Origin: Liolophura sinensis
Lineage: Eukaryota > Mollusca > Polyplacophora > Chitonida > Chitonidae
Length of the DNA: 64,000 nucleotides
Direction of reading: 5' to 3'
Assembly: GCF_032854445.1 (NCBI RefSeq)
Contig: NC_088295.1
Coordinates: 55,037,249 to 55,101,248, forward strand
Shown piece after piece: positions 36,405 through 49,300 of this stretch (positions are counted from its first letter, which is position 1; each line of letters starts with the position of its first letter). A program made the position numbers and the translations under genes. Below the pieces are notes generated by a model. The model was not told the origin of the DNA and did no database searches. It saw nothing but the letters and a program-made list of their open reading frames with translations.

Positions 36405-36572
36405 TTGATTGGTTCAATGCGAGGTCATGGTTCGTGACCTTTTAGTATAAATATAGAGCCCGCGAGACTTCAAGGTCGGCACTTTCGGAAAGAAAGCAAA
36501 AATACAGTTTACTTCAAGTTATCCGACCAGAGATGACACCGACAGCTGAGTGCGGGCGATAGCCATCCCACT
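36405..36572 (+). promoter_or_regulatory. Promoter-like block with TATA box and first-exon donor
   Basis: ATTGG (reverse CCAAT) at about 36408 is followed by AGGTCA at 36422-36427 and TGACCT at 36435-36440, an inverted pair of nuclear-receptor half-sites spaced by 7. Then comes TATAAATA at 36446-36453. A start is expected near 36475-36485. An ACT|GTAAGT donor at 36573 would close a short noncoding first exon. No coding exon can be tied to it. The ODF3-type gene at 40989 is the next gene downstream on this strand. Confidence 0.4.
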
Positions 36573-38369
36573 GTAAGTTGAATTATGGTGAATGGTTTGT
36601 TACTGGTATAGAAATATCGATACACCAAGCACATGGCTAATTATAATATTCATGTTATGTAGGTCATTATGACGTCACCAAATTCGGTGGAATCCCCGTT
36701 GTACGTTTCACGGTCTACCATATTAGACAGCGATTACACTGGCTTAACAACTTAACATTTATAGTACGAGTCCGTGCGAGTGAAAGTTACTAACTACTAA
36801 CTAAGTTACTACGACTACTCACCATACCAATCTTGCGATCCTTTATGAGTAGTTTACCTCAACAATACGTGAAGTGTGAAGTCGGAGTTTACCCAATCTA
36901 TTGTCACCCCCACCAAATCCGGTGGTGGATATTGATGGACTGTTCCTTGGGGATTCCCTAGGAGTGTAGCTGTTCATAGACTGATGTTTGAGAGAGAATT
37001 TAGCTGTTGACAACTTGTTAAAGTGTCTCCTCGATTCCTGCCAGTGTTCGTAGAGATCGCGACAATTAATGATAATTAATGATGGACGAGATGATACTGA
37101 AGAGATGTGTTATTTATGTAACATGGACTGAACATTCCACCAATTTCGATGTATTCTGTTTCTATTCTAGTAGTAAACGTCTCAAGCTCATAACTACATA
37201 GGCCTGTTAATGACCTTGGAAATCAGCTACATATGGAGATGCATATTATTTAATCTGAATTGAACATACCACCAATTATGGTGATATTAGTTTCCATATT
37301 TAGCTTATTATGCATTGCCTCCTTTTGACTATATTAGGAACTGGAAGATTACAGAAGCCTACCCTGCCTATCTGGTACCTGGAAGATGATAGAAGCACTC
37401 AAGGATAATTTAACTTTTCGTGATTCGTTTATTCCACTCGCGTGAACTACTGTTTTTTAATTTTATTGTAATAAAATGTTCATCTATTTTTCTAATCTCT
37501 GTTTTCTATGAGTCTGTTGATCATTATACTGTTTAATATTTATTATATCACCCAGGAACCCTATAGGTTATTAGAGTACCTATAACTCTAATGTCAGTTC
37601 TTCCTCTGGGATCTTATGTTTGGAGATATATTAGAGAATTTCCTACAATGACAATTATCCCGTGGGTAGGGCGCGACTGTATGCACACTTTTTTGGTAGA
37701 ATATATGTTGTCCTCGACGAACGTTAGACTACTCAACCGCTGTATGAGCGTCATCGACCGCTGACTGTCCCACAGGCAGATAAAACGGGGATATCTCTAG
37801 ATCCAAATCCCATGTCCAAGACTGTTTATGAGTTTGAACCATCGTAAAATCCATGATGCATGGTATAGAATGGTATCTCTTTAATTGCTGTGAAATAGAT
37901 GGAACCTCTCACTGCATGGTATCACTGAATGATCATCAGTGACTGATTTGATCAATGTAATATGGGATTCCGCAGTATTGGTATTTCATACGATAGCTGT
38001 GAGGATCACGTGTAAAGCGTATATTCGTATGAAGTATAGGTGAATATTTTGAAAGGTGGTTATCTCCCCTGCATGTAGCGCTTCGCGGGTTCATTGATTT
38101 TCCTTACTGTTCATGTAGGACATTTGGCTCAAGAAATATATATCCCCTGACTTTGGTGTTTTACCATGCCATACCACGACATGCAGCTTGCACTCTTCTC
38201 TACACCATATCAAAAAATCAACCGAGTATGACCACAACTTTTTGCATTTTGTCACCTTTGTAATCTCTTTAGGATGGATAGTAACACTGGGCCTCGGTTA
38301 TAATTTTGATATATTTTAACCATTATATATGATATATTTTTTTGTACAGAAATCTTGAACAACCCCGAT
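36573..38369. other. No gene seen; weak duplicated blocks
   Basis: The words CTGAACATTCCACCAATTTC (about 37128) and TTGAACATACCACCAATTAT (about 37260) begin two diverged blocks of about 130 bp. The rest shows no exon. AGGTGGTTATCTCCCCTGCA near 38056 is an instance of a short dispersed word also present at the window's right end. Confidence 0.4.
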
Positions 38370-38640
38370 GTAACTGGGGCCACGGTCTTGAGACAGGAAG
38401 TGATGTCAGGAGACAAAAACTCTTTCACAACCACTGGTTCCAATAATATTTTATACATATGCATTCTCTTTACTTAAATTGATGCACCTGAAACAATTAC
38501 ATTGATAAATGTTGATTGAACAGATCCGCGCGTGGACACCAGTAATGAGACTAAGCAAGCTTGCCTGGTGGTGACAGTGATGTAAAGCGAGCGTATAATG
38601 TCTGTGAACGGCGTAAAACAACAATCAAATAAATAGTGTC
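38370..38640. repeat. Dispersed repeat C, rearranged copy
   Basis: The ACAGGAAGTGATGTCA block is in reverse orientation, while GGTGGTGACAGTGATGTAAA, GCGAGCGTATAATG and the ACGGCGTAAAACA...AAATAAATA tail are forward. The two parts are inverted relative to the copies at 11.9 and 58.8 kb. Confidence 0.55.
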
Positions 38641-38794
38641 TGTGAGACAGAATAATCCAATCAGTGCCCCTTAACTCTTCGGAAAGCAGGCAAATGTTGT
38701 TCCCAATTCCACTAATTGGGCATGTGTAACATGAAGCGCCACTCCGACGATGTGTTGCACTACCCAGCTATTCACAGTATACTGAGTGATTAAC

Positions 38795-39010
38795 TAACTG
38801 ATTGCATGATTGGTGTTAAACGACGTGCTGCAGACTTTTTCATTTTCATGACGGCTGCCAGATTTATAGGTGGGGGAATGTGGAGTGCCCGCAGCCAACC
38901 GCCCATCATGGTGATGCAGGTACAACAAACCTCCTGATTTAAAGCCACAGCTGAAACACTAATAGGATTCGAGCCCGCGACCTCACTGGTCAATGGCCCA
39001 ATGGCCGCAG
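38795..39010 (-). mobile_element. tRNA-headed SINE, second head type, reverse
   Basis: The minus strand has a B-box-like CGGGCTCGAATCC and an A-box-like GGCCATTGACCAGTGAGG. It is followed by a body that ends in AGCACGTCGTTTAACACCAA and a short tail. Confidence 0.5.
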
Positions 39011-39077
39011 CCAGCCAGTGCCTTAATAATCTGAGCCTGCGGTTTCCTATATCTGATTATGGAGAGCTCCAGATGCA

Positions 39078-39190
39078 TGCATGTACACGCACGCACGCAC
39101 GCTTACACACACACGCACGCACGTATACACGAACACTCGTACGCATACACACACACATACATACATATATAGATGCACACATACATACAT
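39078..39190. repeat. CA/ACGC and ACATAC microsatellite
   Basis: Alternating ACGC, ACAC and CATA units produce several overlapping open frames on both strands (periodic Thr-His-Ala or Cys-Val), which are artefacts. Confidence 0.9.
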
Positions 39191-39924
39191 ATACAAATAA
39201 ATGAAAGTAAGATGTATATAAAGTATATAATATGTAACGCATTTTGATGTGCAATACAAATATGTTTATACCACACTAAAATGTAGAAAAATAATAAATA
39301 AATAAGTGAAGTACGTTACTGGTTAGTTCTGCAAGAGCTATAAAAGGAAAGGAGAATATATCTTCAACTACGATAGGTGGAAATGTCTCTTAACCATGCA
39401 CTGTAGTACAGTAATCTTGTCCGCTATACTGTAACAGGTACCGCTATAAGTATTCAGCGTAACGTACCGTGTGAACAGATCACAAACTTGTTCGCAATAC
39501 AAACTAATGCAAACGGTTTGTTAAAGTACCTTAATCGTCTATGTTGTACTTATTTGTGAATAAATCCTGAACGCTTTCCCTGGGACCCCTGCTTAGGATA
39601 AGATCATTATAAATCCGGCTTAATGCTGATCGATTATTGATCTACTATTTGGCACAGACGTAACAATTTAAGCAGCTCATGTTAGATCAACACATCATTG
39701 TTGACACAAGCATGCAATCGGCCAATACATATACATAGCTTACTATAAAGAAACCAGTCTGTTTCTGAAATGGCGTATATTGGCTTGCATATATATTTAT
39801 TTATTTCTTATTTAAATGTTTACTTATTTATTTTGAATGATAAACATATGGAATATCATTCCACAGTCACCTTATCCTCCTTATTTGTTCTATTCTTAAA
39901 TATATTCATGTGCTTTGTTCTAAA

Positions 39925-40000
39925 TAGCGCTGCCCCAGTGAAAAATCATATCAAAGACACCAAGGGTGACACCCCACTCACAGTGTAGTAATAACACCGA
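39925..40000 (+). mobile_element. SINE-like repeat, family B, short fragment
   Basis: GCGCTGCCCCAGTG, AAAGACACCAAGGGTGACAC and CCCACTCACAGTGTAGTAAT follow the order of the family B middle section. Confidence 0.5.
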
Positions 40001-40775
40001 ATCCGTCATTCCCAAATGCTTAAGGATACTTTAGTTGAGAAGCTAAACTTATTATTGTCTAATTATCACGCTCTTGTTTTCTTATAATATAACATGTTGG
40101 TACACATCATCATCATATGCTTAACCGTTTACTTGTGCCCATTTGCCAACTATCACACCGTAGCTGCTCTTCTGGTTTTACTCTCCATGCATGCAATAAT
40201 CTGTTATATTATTTGAATGAAAAGAATACTGACAATATACTCTTTATGAGTTCACTTGCAGTTAAAAGTCATCCACAATAAAGACTACCAATGGTTCCAT
40301 AGTACACTATCACAGACATTTTGAGGGTGCATGCTTTATGCAAAAGTTGGATGTCCGCGAAATATTCAGTGCCTATAATATCAGCTATAATGAAACCAAC
40401 AATGCATGTAATATAAGTGACAGACGTGAAACTTGAAAGAGTATATAGCACTTCTCTAGACAAAGGCTTTTACTACAATAGTGGATAATCTTCAATCGCT
40501 GAGTTTTCTTTTTAATTAAATCAGTGGGTGAAAATACATAGGGGTATAATCAAGAGTGCCAAATAGCGCGCGCCAAAGATCGCGTGCAACAAATCAAGTG
40601 ACACGCATTGGGAAAAAACATAAATAAATGAGTGAGTATATTGCACGTGTTTTCATGTCGGGTATACAGCACTGATAGCACTGAAGTAAAATGGGCTCTC
40701 GTACATGGTATCAAACACCCAGTGCAATTAGCTCTGTGGCCCCCGTTACTAATAGTGACGAGCCGGCGCGACCCA

Positions 40776-40988
40776 CCTATAAACACTGCGGAATCTCGCC
40801 TTGTGCCTCATTCGGATTAGGACCAGCAGCGGACGCGAAAAGCTTTTACCTTCGCAGAGTTATACAAAAAATATCTGGCTTTGCCCGACTCTTTGTGATA
40901 AAGCAGAAAACAACCAGAAGTTGTCGACTTCAGTTGAAACGGTCAGGTCGCTTTAGATACAAGAGGTGTTATCATATAAAAAAAAAAA
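40776..40988 (+). promoter_or_regulatory. Probable ODF3 promoter and 5' leader
   Basis: CCTATAAACAC at about 40778 is TATA-like and lies about 210 bp before the start codon, in a locally G+C-rich stretch. A start near 40808 would give a 5' leader of about 180 nt ending in an A-run directly before ATGG. No other core element is certain. Confidence 0.3.
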
Positions 40989-43900
40989 ATGGAAGAGGAA
41001 AATAACAAACAAGACGTTGTGGTTGAAGCCAGATTAAGGGGTAAGTTATTTTTAAAATATTATACTAGGAAAAAATCATGCTAGTATAGTGCTATTATGC
41101 ATAGAGGGGATTTATTGCTGAATGTAAGTGTAAATACGTTTTAAATGAAAAGCATCTGATGGATTCGAAATGGGAATTTTGTCCACTTAAATTGCGTCTG
41201 TGTTGAAGAACATGTTCAGTGGGCACAAGTGTTGGCTATCGTGTTTAAACATAAATTCTTATTCAGCATGGATCGATGAATTATGCAAGATGTGAATTTT
41301 GTAAATATGTGCTCATCGTTGCGCAAATAGGGAAAAGTTCAGCGATTTACTGTCAGACTTTTAGAACGAGAGGTAACGTGATTCCAACGGATTCACCAAC
41401 ATGAAACATAAAACTGAAATCAATAAAGCTTTTGCAAGCTATTGTCAATAATTGATAACGCGGCCTTGGTCCAGGCGGGAAAGATTAGTCTCTGGTATCG
41501 GTATAGACGCCTACAGATGGCATGGTATGTAAGCTGTTACCAGCAATGGATCGATGGATCAATGATCCAATCAGTATAACCATAATTCTGTTATTCTGTC
41601 CACAATTCATCTTTGTTACAATATAAGAGTTGCCAATATCAATCAAAACAATAAATCAATCATTGTGTTTGTCTTTTATTAGCCTCATCCATTTCGAGTG
41701 TTGGTTTCTCTCTGTATGTTTAAAGACATATATTAGGGGTGGTGGGGAATAAACAGTTATTGTGTTCACCTATACCTCCTAATAGAACGAAGGGCTGGAG
41801 TACACTTTGAATGAGAGAAACTTACTTTTTATTTACTTTTCTTTGATAACAGCATTAAACAGAACTTCAGAGAAATTAAGATTATTCTATTCACAAAATG
41901 TAATTTTCACCGCCAAAAGAAATTTATTTACCATTTATCTGCGGCTTAAAATATAGCCTGAGGCGACATTTATGGTCATTTACCGTAAATGTCTGATTTA
42001 CACGTGTTTTTATTTACAAATTCCATACTTTTTCCACTATCTGACTAATGTTGGAACCCCTAGCGTATGGGGAATTATGGTGGAACCTGGGATATAAGTG
42101 ACGCGTATAAATGTTCGATGCACAGTACGTCATTACTTTATAATGCGCATACAGAAATGGTGTTCTGAAATTGTAACAGTAAACCACTGCACTATACACC
42201 TATACATATTTGAACGACGGCAGGACACGAATGCGTCTCAAATATGCCCTAGTTTATAACAGCTGTTTGGAGGTAATTTGATAGTTATTCTTTGGAAATA
42301 TGATTTTGTTATAACACCTTGTCTATTCAATCGATGGCTGTATTGATCACACCTATAAGCCTACTATAATAGCAAGTTAGAGTCATTAATTGCTATTATA
42401 CACACTCTTACATGTTATTACATACATTACATGATTAAAAGGCGTATGTGCTCTTAGGTGATCGCACACATTTTGTTTTCCTGTTCAATAACGATACTAA
42501 CTTTAGCATTATGCTTGAAGAAATACGGAACTCTTCACTTATCGGGTGGGCATAAAAAAATGGGCCGTACTTTGACACTCAATATCTCCGAAACCCTCTT
42601 ACGTCAGCTTCTAAAATTTACACACTCAAAAGCCATTATGTCCTAAGTGTACAGGCCAAATTTCAATTTCATCTTTACGATTTTTGTTCATGGTACCAAA
42701 ATCAAAATAGAGTCAAAAACGCATGTTACGGACATTTCAAAATGATGTTCTACCTTGTTTAACTTGATCAATTCCTTGTTTGCCGCAGAGAAATCCATAT
42801 CGATTTAGCAAAACTTTTGCCTATCTGGCAGAAGGGTTTCTCTGACACTAGAGCCAGACAATTTTTCCAAACGACACTTGATTGACGCGTCACACAGGTG
42901 CAGTGCACGCTCTACTCATGACCCTGACAGGTTATGCAATGTGGGTTACCAGAACGTGCGTTTTTCAGCCTATGTTTTAACCCTGTATACAGACTACTCA
43001 AGCTATGACCTTGAAAATTGGTTGGTATGCTAACAAAATCATGCATTTGAATGTCTAAAGTTTGAAAAGGTTTGAAAAAAGGATAATGGAGCAATGCAGC
43101 ATCAAAGAACGGCCCATTTTTTATGCCCACCCGATATACCTGCCGCTTATTTCTTCCATATAATCAGTAAATAAAGTATTCGTGTACGTTATAAACATGT
43201 ATGTGTCCAACATGTTCTTAAATGGAAACTAATTTTATTTCTTCTGTTGGCTGTATGTCGAGACATTTGTCAGCTTAACAGTATGGTCTGTACAGGAGTT
43301 CTCGCCAGAATGCTACAAATGCGACACAAGGATACATGGGTTGGGGTTGTGAGTGAATAGCTACAATAATACGTGTATAATGCAAGGCTTTACAAATAAG
43401 CCTTTGATAAAGCCTACTTATACATATCGTTACTGTGTTTTTATAAATGTTAGTTTTTGCAATCGCCTTTACTTTCTATGGCGCGATTAAAGTTATAACA
43501 ATGTATTGATACGAAGGGGTTAGGACAACTTTGAGTAAAGCTGAAAGCGACGTTCAACTCCGTAAGCAAGCTAATTTATATGTCTCGAGCTCCTTGGCTT
43601 ATAATACTGTATACATGGCGAATTAATATCACAAGATTTGCGTTTATGCAACTTGCTGAGTTGGACAGTACATAGCATTCTTTAGACACATAGGCGATTT
43701 TATTTTAAAGGATTACCCACAGGGTTAATGGCTTTCTGTGAATATCAAGTAATCATGCAGAGGCCTTGCATATAGACTACATGTTTATCTGCGACCGTAA
43801 ACGGTTTAGCTTAATGTGTAATCTGTGTTTCTTGCTGCAGTTTTGACCCTTGCCACCTTACATTAGACTTGCAAGCAGCGGAAAATTAAATGTATAGGTT

Positions 43901-46900
43901 AATCAGAAAATTTAAACCTTCTAGACTTGAATTAAATCACGCAGCCTACATATATCTGTGCATACAGTACCACAGAGCCTTTCCTAAGTGCAACCTCCGC
44001 ATTTCTAGGTAGTTTTATGTACCCAACTTACATTGTGATTGAGGATTACACAAATATACGCTGTTTGAAATGTTGACTATCATGCATCGTCAGGTTAAAA
44101 CGAATAAAAAAAATTTTAATTTAGCATCTACATTTTTTGTTCTAAAATATTCCCATGATCAGCACAGTGATTCCTTCTCCAAGAGTGGCCTTCATAACAA
44201 GTTGGGTTTCATAATAAGTTGTATATATACTGTGTTGCCATCGAGTCTGTAAGGGTATTTACTGCGAGGGAAACACATAAAAAGCCTTTCCAAGTCAGCT
44301 GACACGCGCATATCCTACCATAACTCCTCCATCAAATCAACCGGATACTCCGCTCAGCCGGATAACGGGCATTAAACATTAACGCCGGTCTGCATTTCCT
44401 CATCTTGTCTCACTCTGAACGCCTTGAAAGGTGAATGCGCAGCTCTAGGTCAACTGGTTTGATGATATCGCTGGTACATAGTAGTGACTTTGTCCCAAGA
44501 CGGGAACGCCAGCGTTTTATTATATGGTGGTTAATAATGAAGATGTACCGTAGGATAATGGAATAGATAATGAAACAGGAGATCCATAGCAACAGGAGCA
44601 TTGTTTAAATACATTGTTTATACATTACCCATGTTTATTGAACGATCATTTAAAAAAAAAAGACTAACTTTGCCAATTCATAACTTAATGACAGCATAAT
44701 TGGTAGATTTATAGGTCTGTAATGAGAAGCTGGAGTTATTTTATACTGTGTTATTCACGCGATGCGGTTTGACGCTCTATCGTATTAGATTAGTGGAATG
44801 ACTAGGGTATGTGCAGTTTCATAAACCATGTTCACACGTCTTCAAAAAGCGTTTTATCACATCGCGCTGTGGACTTCGATGACTATAAAGATTACCTGTG
44901 TATTTTGGGGTTCCAGCAAAGCGGTGAAAACCACCGGCCTCTGATAAATGAGGTTTTGGGGAACCTCTCCGGCCTGATGTAATTCGCGTGAAATCTACGC
45001 AGTCAGTTGTTAATATATATAGTCAACGTTACGCACTCAAAAACATTAATCTGTTAATTTTAACAGAAAGTCCGTTGTCTGAGTGATGCTAGAGTGTATT
45101 CCGTTATAACATTCTTGCATCACCCATGCAAGACAACAGGCTTTTTGTTTAAATCAACAGATTAATTTTTTCAGTGGAGGTTTTCTCAGAAATTGTCATC
45201 TGAGATTTATGGGAAATCTGGTAACGTTGTCTATATCTGTTATAGAAGAACAGTGGTAAATTCGACTTTGAGCACTGTCGTTATTGCGCGGGAAGGGGTA
45301 ATTACCGATTCCCGTTGACTTCACTATGCTTTTACATATAGAGGGTACTTGAGATATCTACAAGTGGTATGGTAGATCGGTTTCGTTTATCCATGAACCT
45401 GATCGCTGTCATGCAAGTAAAATATTCTGGAGCAAGGGTTTAAGAAGAAAATAAATAAACAAAATAATACCGATAATGAATACATATGTGTATTTCTTTT
45501 TGTTTTGTAACAGGTCCTGGACCAGCACGTTATAAGTTGCCGTCCACGGTTGGCAGGGAGAATGTGGATTGTACCAAACACTACGCACCTTCTTACTCAT
45601 TTGGCCAGAAAACATGGAGTAAGTAGGCCTACACGGTTCTTACTAGCAGAAATATAAGCTTAAAACTTTCAATAATGCCAAATAAAGAGCCTACAGTCAA
45701 CAAGCGCAACTCCTCTTGCAAATTAAGTTGTCAACTTTATAGAAAGGCATTTAGCAGATGATTACCGTGATTTTAGACATTTATAACAATAAAGGAGGGA
45801 AACTCTACATCAAACTATTCATGTGACTGACCTCACACTTGTCACGTGCTTTGCTGAGGACAAATATAAGGAAGTGCAACGTCGAGTATTCGAAAAATTG
45901 CGTTTGGTGTATGTAAATTAGGCAATTTTGACGTCACAAATTGGCACTACACCATCACGAAATAAATGACCAGGAAGATAAGTGAACTAATTAATGTAAT
46001 GTTCTTTTTGCAGAAATGTATTCGGACAGCCCTGGCCCAGTGTACAATTTCGACAGTAAAATGACGAACCGAGGATCTGCGGAAGCTCCTTTGTACTCAT
46101 TGTCTGGAAGACATAAGGACTCAAGTAAGTCATTAATCCTGTTTATACGCAGCATTTGATGTCGATTGCTGGGTAACCCGCGTATGGGTGGTCTAGGAAT
46201 ACTAGCCCCTGACTAATGAATTCACGAGTTCCAATCAAGCTCTGGTTGTTTGGTCTGCGGCTTTAAGTTAGGGTGGTTGATAGGTGTACCTGGCGAGTTT
46301 CGCTTGTTTTCTTCCAGCCGGTGTCTGTTGTTATATAAATAGAACATTTCTGAATACAGTCTATAATACGCCAGTCTAAGCAATAAATATTTATGGCAAA
46401 ATACAAGTCTTTCATCACTAAGGTTACAAGTTCAAGCTTGGTTCTGTTTTTTTTTCTCTCTCCTTTCTTCTCGATATTCTGATTTCGGGATTTAAACCAT
46501 TAGATAAGAATTTGTCTGTTTTTTTATCCAAGCTGTTTTATAATAGAACTGAACACCGTGTAAAGGTATGTGTTGTGGTTTAAATCCTTAGATAAGTATA
46601 TGACCCTTATGCTGCTTTCATCTGGACTGATAAATAATAATATAATTGATTGCTTTACAGAGATGTTTGTGACGCCGGGGCCTGGGCAGTACAACACGGA
46701 AAGAATTGTCCCGCCCATGGAACGACGGGCACCGACCTTCACCATGTCAACAAGGACACGCTACCGCTCAGCAGACAATGTCCCCGCCCCTAACCGTTAC
46801 TCCCTGCCCTGTACCCTCGGGGACAAGGTGCCCCACGTGAAGGGCGGCATGGCCGTGACCATGTCCGGCAGACACGAAATCTACAGCTCGTCTTACGACT

Positions 46901-47139
46901 TCGCCCGGACACCGGGACCGGCCGGATATCCGGCTATCTCTGCGAACGTAACCAAGTCCAAGAGGCCGGTGTTCACGCTGAAGCCGCGGACAGACATGCC
47001 CAAGTCCAAAATGAATAACCCGGGTCCTGGGGCATACGACCCAGACAAACAGAAGAGATCCAACTACAAGTTTACCATGGGTACACGTCACTCTGAGTTC
47101 ATTATGCCTATGATTACAATGACAGACGTACAGGATTAG
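40989..47139 (+). CDS. ODF3: Outer dense fibre protein 3 / CIMAP-type sperm-tail PG-repeat protein
   Basis: Four exons join without phase conflict: 40989-41040 (ATG), 45514-45618, 46014-46124 and 46661-47139 (TAG). Donors are GTAAGT or GTAAGC-like and acceptors CAG. The product is 248 residues, close to the roughly 250 of vertebrate ODF3 (now CIMAP1). It carries the family's repeated PGP.Y motifs: GPGPARYKLP, SPGPVYNFDS, TPGPGQYN, TPGPAGYPAI and NPGPGAYDP. Interspersed are SFG, YSLSGRH, FTMSTRTR, VTMSGRHE, FTLKPR and FTMGTRHSEF. Family members associate with axonemal microtubules of cilia and sperm flagella. The start follows an A-rich leader, and ATG 40989 is the first in frame with the correct phase. 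Intron 1 (4.5 kb) holds two MITE-like elements. Exon 4 is G+C-richer than its surroundings. AATAAA at about 48288 may be the poly(A) signal. Identification is secure at family level; which paralogue is uncertain. Confidence 0.93.
42542..43134. mobile_element. Non-autonomous DNA transposon, 593 bp, TA-flanked
   Basis: The left end TCGGGTGGGCATAAAAAAAT and the right end reversed TCGGGTGGGCATAAAAAATG match over 26-27 bp apart from one A. Weaker matching extends about 20 bp inward. Both ends are flanked by TA, as expected for a target-site duplication of the Tc1/mariner type. No transposase frame exists inside. It lies in intron 1 of the ODF3-type gene. Confidence 0.9.
45034..45176. mobile_element. 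Foldback MITE, 143 bp
   Basis: The left half starts CACTCAAAAACATTAATCTG and the reversed right half starts CACTGAAAAAATTAATCTGT. The arms pair over most of their 70 bp (TTAATTTTAACAGAAAGTCC against TTGATTTAAACAAAAAGCCT, and GTTGTCT in both). The left half recurs at 26562-26640. It lies in intron 1 of the ODF3-type gene. Confidence 0.85.
45398..45462 (+). mobile_element. SINE (family A) tail remnant
   Basis: CATGCAAGTAAAATATTCTG followed by AAATAAATAAACAAAATAA corresponds to the family A 3' end. It lies about 50 bp before exon 2 of the ODF3-type gene. Confidence 0.5.
46165..46320 (+). mobile_element. Possible tRNA-headed SINE remnant
   Basis: GGGTGGTCTAGGAATACTAG resembles an A box and CACGAGTTCCAATCAAGC a degraded B box. 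Downstream words match the second head type at 12505-12665 only weakly. It lies in intron 3 of the ODF3-type gene. Confidence 0.35.
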
Positions 47140-48287
47140 GCTGAAATCACGCAGTACTCTTAAATAACAATAATAACTCTCTTCTGGAGAGTATTATCAA
47201 TGCAGCTTGGTCAATGCAATTTGTATTCTGTATTAATTCGGACAAATCAGAGTCAAACCCGATTTTATTGTCGTGATTGTATCCATGGACACGTACTCTC
47301 ATAATGGCCGAGTAACATAAGCAAGCCGGTGATATTGAATCACGGGATGTTGTCCTTGTTTTAATTGGACACGAGATAACGCAGAAAGCTTCGAGAAAAC
47401 ACGAGCTGTAACAAGTTGAAATGATGTCATGAATATTTCAGCGTCAGCTCATTAAACGAATCGTTCAATACCACGTATACTTAAATTATAATGTGTTTTA
47501 TGGTAAACTTGCCGAAGTGCATTTTAATGGCGCATGAAATTAGCATCATGACAAATTCCATCGCCAATGTTCAGACGCGTGGGCCAATGTCGGAATTAAA
47601 TGAGGAATTTGCAGGTGTGTACATTGGTATAGTAACCACTGTAGGCCTATCACCATTAATGTAGGGGTTCATCTGCGGGATGGCGTCATGCTCTGACGGA
47701 CCCGAATTTTGTTTCACTAATTTGTAACGTGGGTTGAGTTACATTTCAGTCTTGTATTGAACCTGCACTTATTTAAGCTTAGTTCGCTTTTTATTATTAA
47801 GACGAACAGGTTTGGACATTTTATCTTGTTATACATATTAACGGAGACCCTCGCCTTATATATACTTGGACTTTTCGCTTTAATGCGTTGGTTATTACCA
47901 GCGATTTTTTTTCTCACCAAGTTGATGCCTATAAGACACATGAGGCTGGATTATATTTATAGTCACTTAATTGCTTAGTCTTTCACAAATACTGTCATAA
48001 TTATTTCAAAAGATCATCACTTTTTGCATATTGCATCTTGTATAATCATGTTATAAATGGAATTTAATTCTTAAAATTGATATTCTTTTCCGCCAATGAC
48101 GTACATGTATATAAACTGATTCATTGCCGAATTTGTTATTGGTCGCGTTCATTTACAATGCTTTAATACAAGTTATATATTTTACAATATCGTTCACAAA
48201 TAACTCTGATTTGAATGTGTTCACTTTACACGAAATATCTGTGATATTCGTTTTGAATGTATCATTCCATCATCTATATTTTATCAA

Positions 48288-48293
48288 ATAAAG
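48288..48293 (+). terminator. Candidate poly(A) signal of the ODF3-type gene
   Basis: AATAAA followed by a short T/A-rich stretch about 1.15 kb after the stop codon. The preceding 1.1 kb shows no coding frame and would be 3' UTR. The flank then meets the retrotransposon fragment on the opposite strand. Confidence 0.4.
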
Positions 48294-48319
48294 TTTCAAC
48301 AAAAAAATGGGCCTTTAAT

Positions 48320-49300
48320 CTTTAAATGTCTTTTACGTGAGATACGTACCTGGTTGTCTTAACGATATTATCACATATGCTGTAAAAAAAATAACAGCTC
48401 GTGCCAGTTTTAAATCTAAAAGAAAATTTAAAGCACATTTAATGGCAGTATGTTCAGCTGGAAAGTAAGATAATTTAAGCGATTTATTATACTTTCTCTG
48501 GTTTGCTGAAAGTATATTGTTGCTAAATATATCAAAATATTCATTAAACGTATCACCTGAAAAGGATTTTATACATTCATCTTTGGACAGATCCTTGTAT
48601 AGATATAGATAATGGACTTTCCATCTTGGGGGTTGACCCAGGCTACAAACATGTGGAGAAAAATTGTACACAGCATAAATTGGGTAATGGTCACTGCCAA
48701 ATGGAGCGGTCCTATCAACAGGACAACTGCAATTAAGGCTAATATCAGATACACATAATGTAAGGTCTGACGCTGATGTATTGTCTGTACAACGGCCTAT
48801 ACGTGTTCCTGTAAACCGTCATTTAAAAAAACTAAATCATTTCCTTTTGGATAAAAATCTAAAACTATTCTTCTGTTAGTGTCTGTTTTTCTCCGCCCAC
48901 AAAGGACTATGAGCACAGAAATCTCCACAATAATAAAAGACTTTCTGTAAAAAGGATAAAAGCAAATTAAAAATCATTATGGGGTTAGCTTCTTACAAGG
49001 ATGATATAAGCTTACCACAGTAATAGACTTACCATTCAAGGTGGAAACATTAACGGCCTGACACTCTAAAATGAGGCAGATCTATTTCAGAATATGATAG
49101 CCCGTTTCTCTAGCCCACCCTTCTCCATTGCATCTCTGTTTTGTCTAAACATCGTGTACCCAGGGTAAGTGAAATGAATATAGTTCATTAAATACGTCTC
49201 TTGAAGACACACAATATCCGGAGCTGTAAAGATATTGGATAAATGAAATTTACTCCTGGCCAGGAGACCGTTTACCCTAAACATTATATTGTATGACATA
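48320..49300 (-). pseudogene. Non-LTR retrotransposon endonuclease domain, decayed
   Basis: Minus-strand frames read in order, with frameshifts: NGLLARSKFHLSNIF, APDIVCLQETYL and YPGYTMFRQNRDAMEKGG (catalytic Glu block of APE-type endonuclease); then GDFCAHSPLW with following DTNRR-like remains (GDFNAHSPLWG block); then TDNTSASDLTLCVSDISLN and FGSDHYPI (S-D-H block). The section after it (PPRWK...ILSANQRKYNK) matches the linker before reverse transcriptase. The fragment stops near 48320 without any reverse transcriptase. The order of motifs fits Jockey/CR1-like LINEs. Several stops and frameshifts show it is inactive. Confidence 0.85.

Noticed and set aside
39001-39259. Cys-Val and Thr-His-Ala rich frames
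   Set aside because: Products of the CA/ACGC microsatellite on both strands.
46768-47091. 107-codon antisense frame
   Set aside because: Shadow of the last ODF3-type exon, which has clear family motifs on the plus strand.
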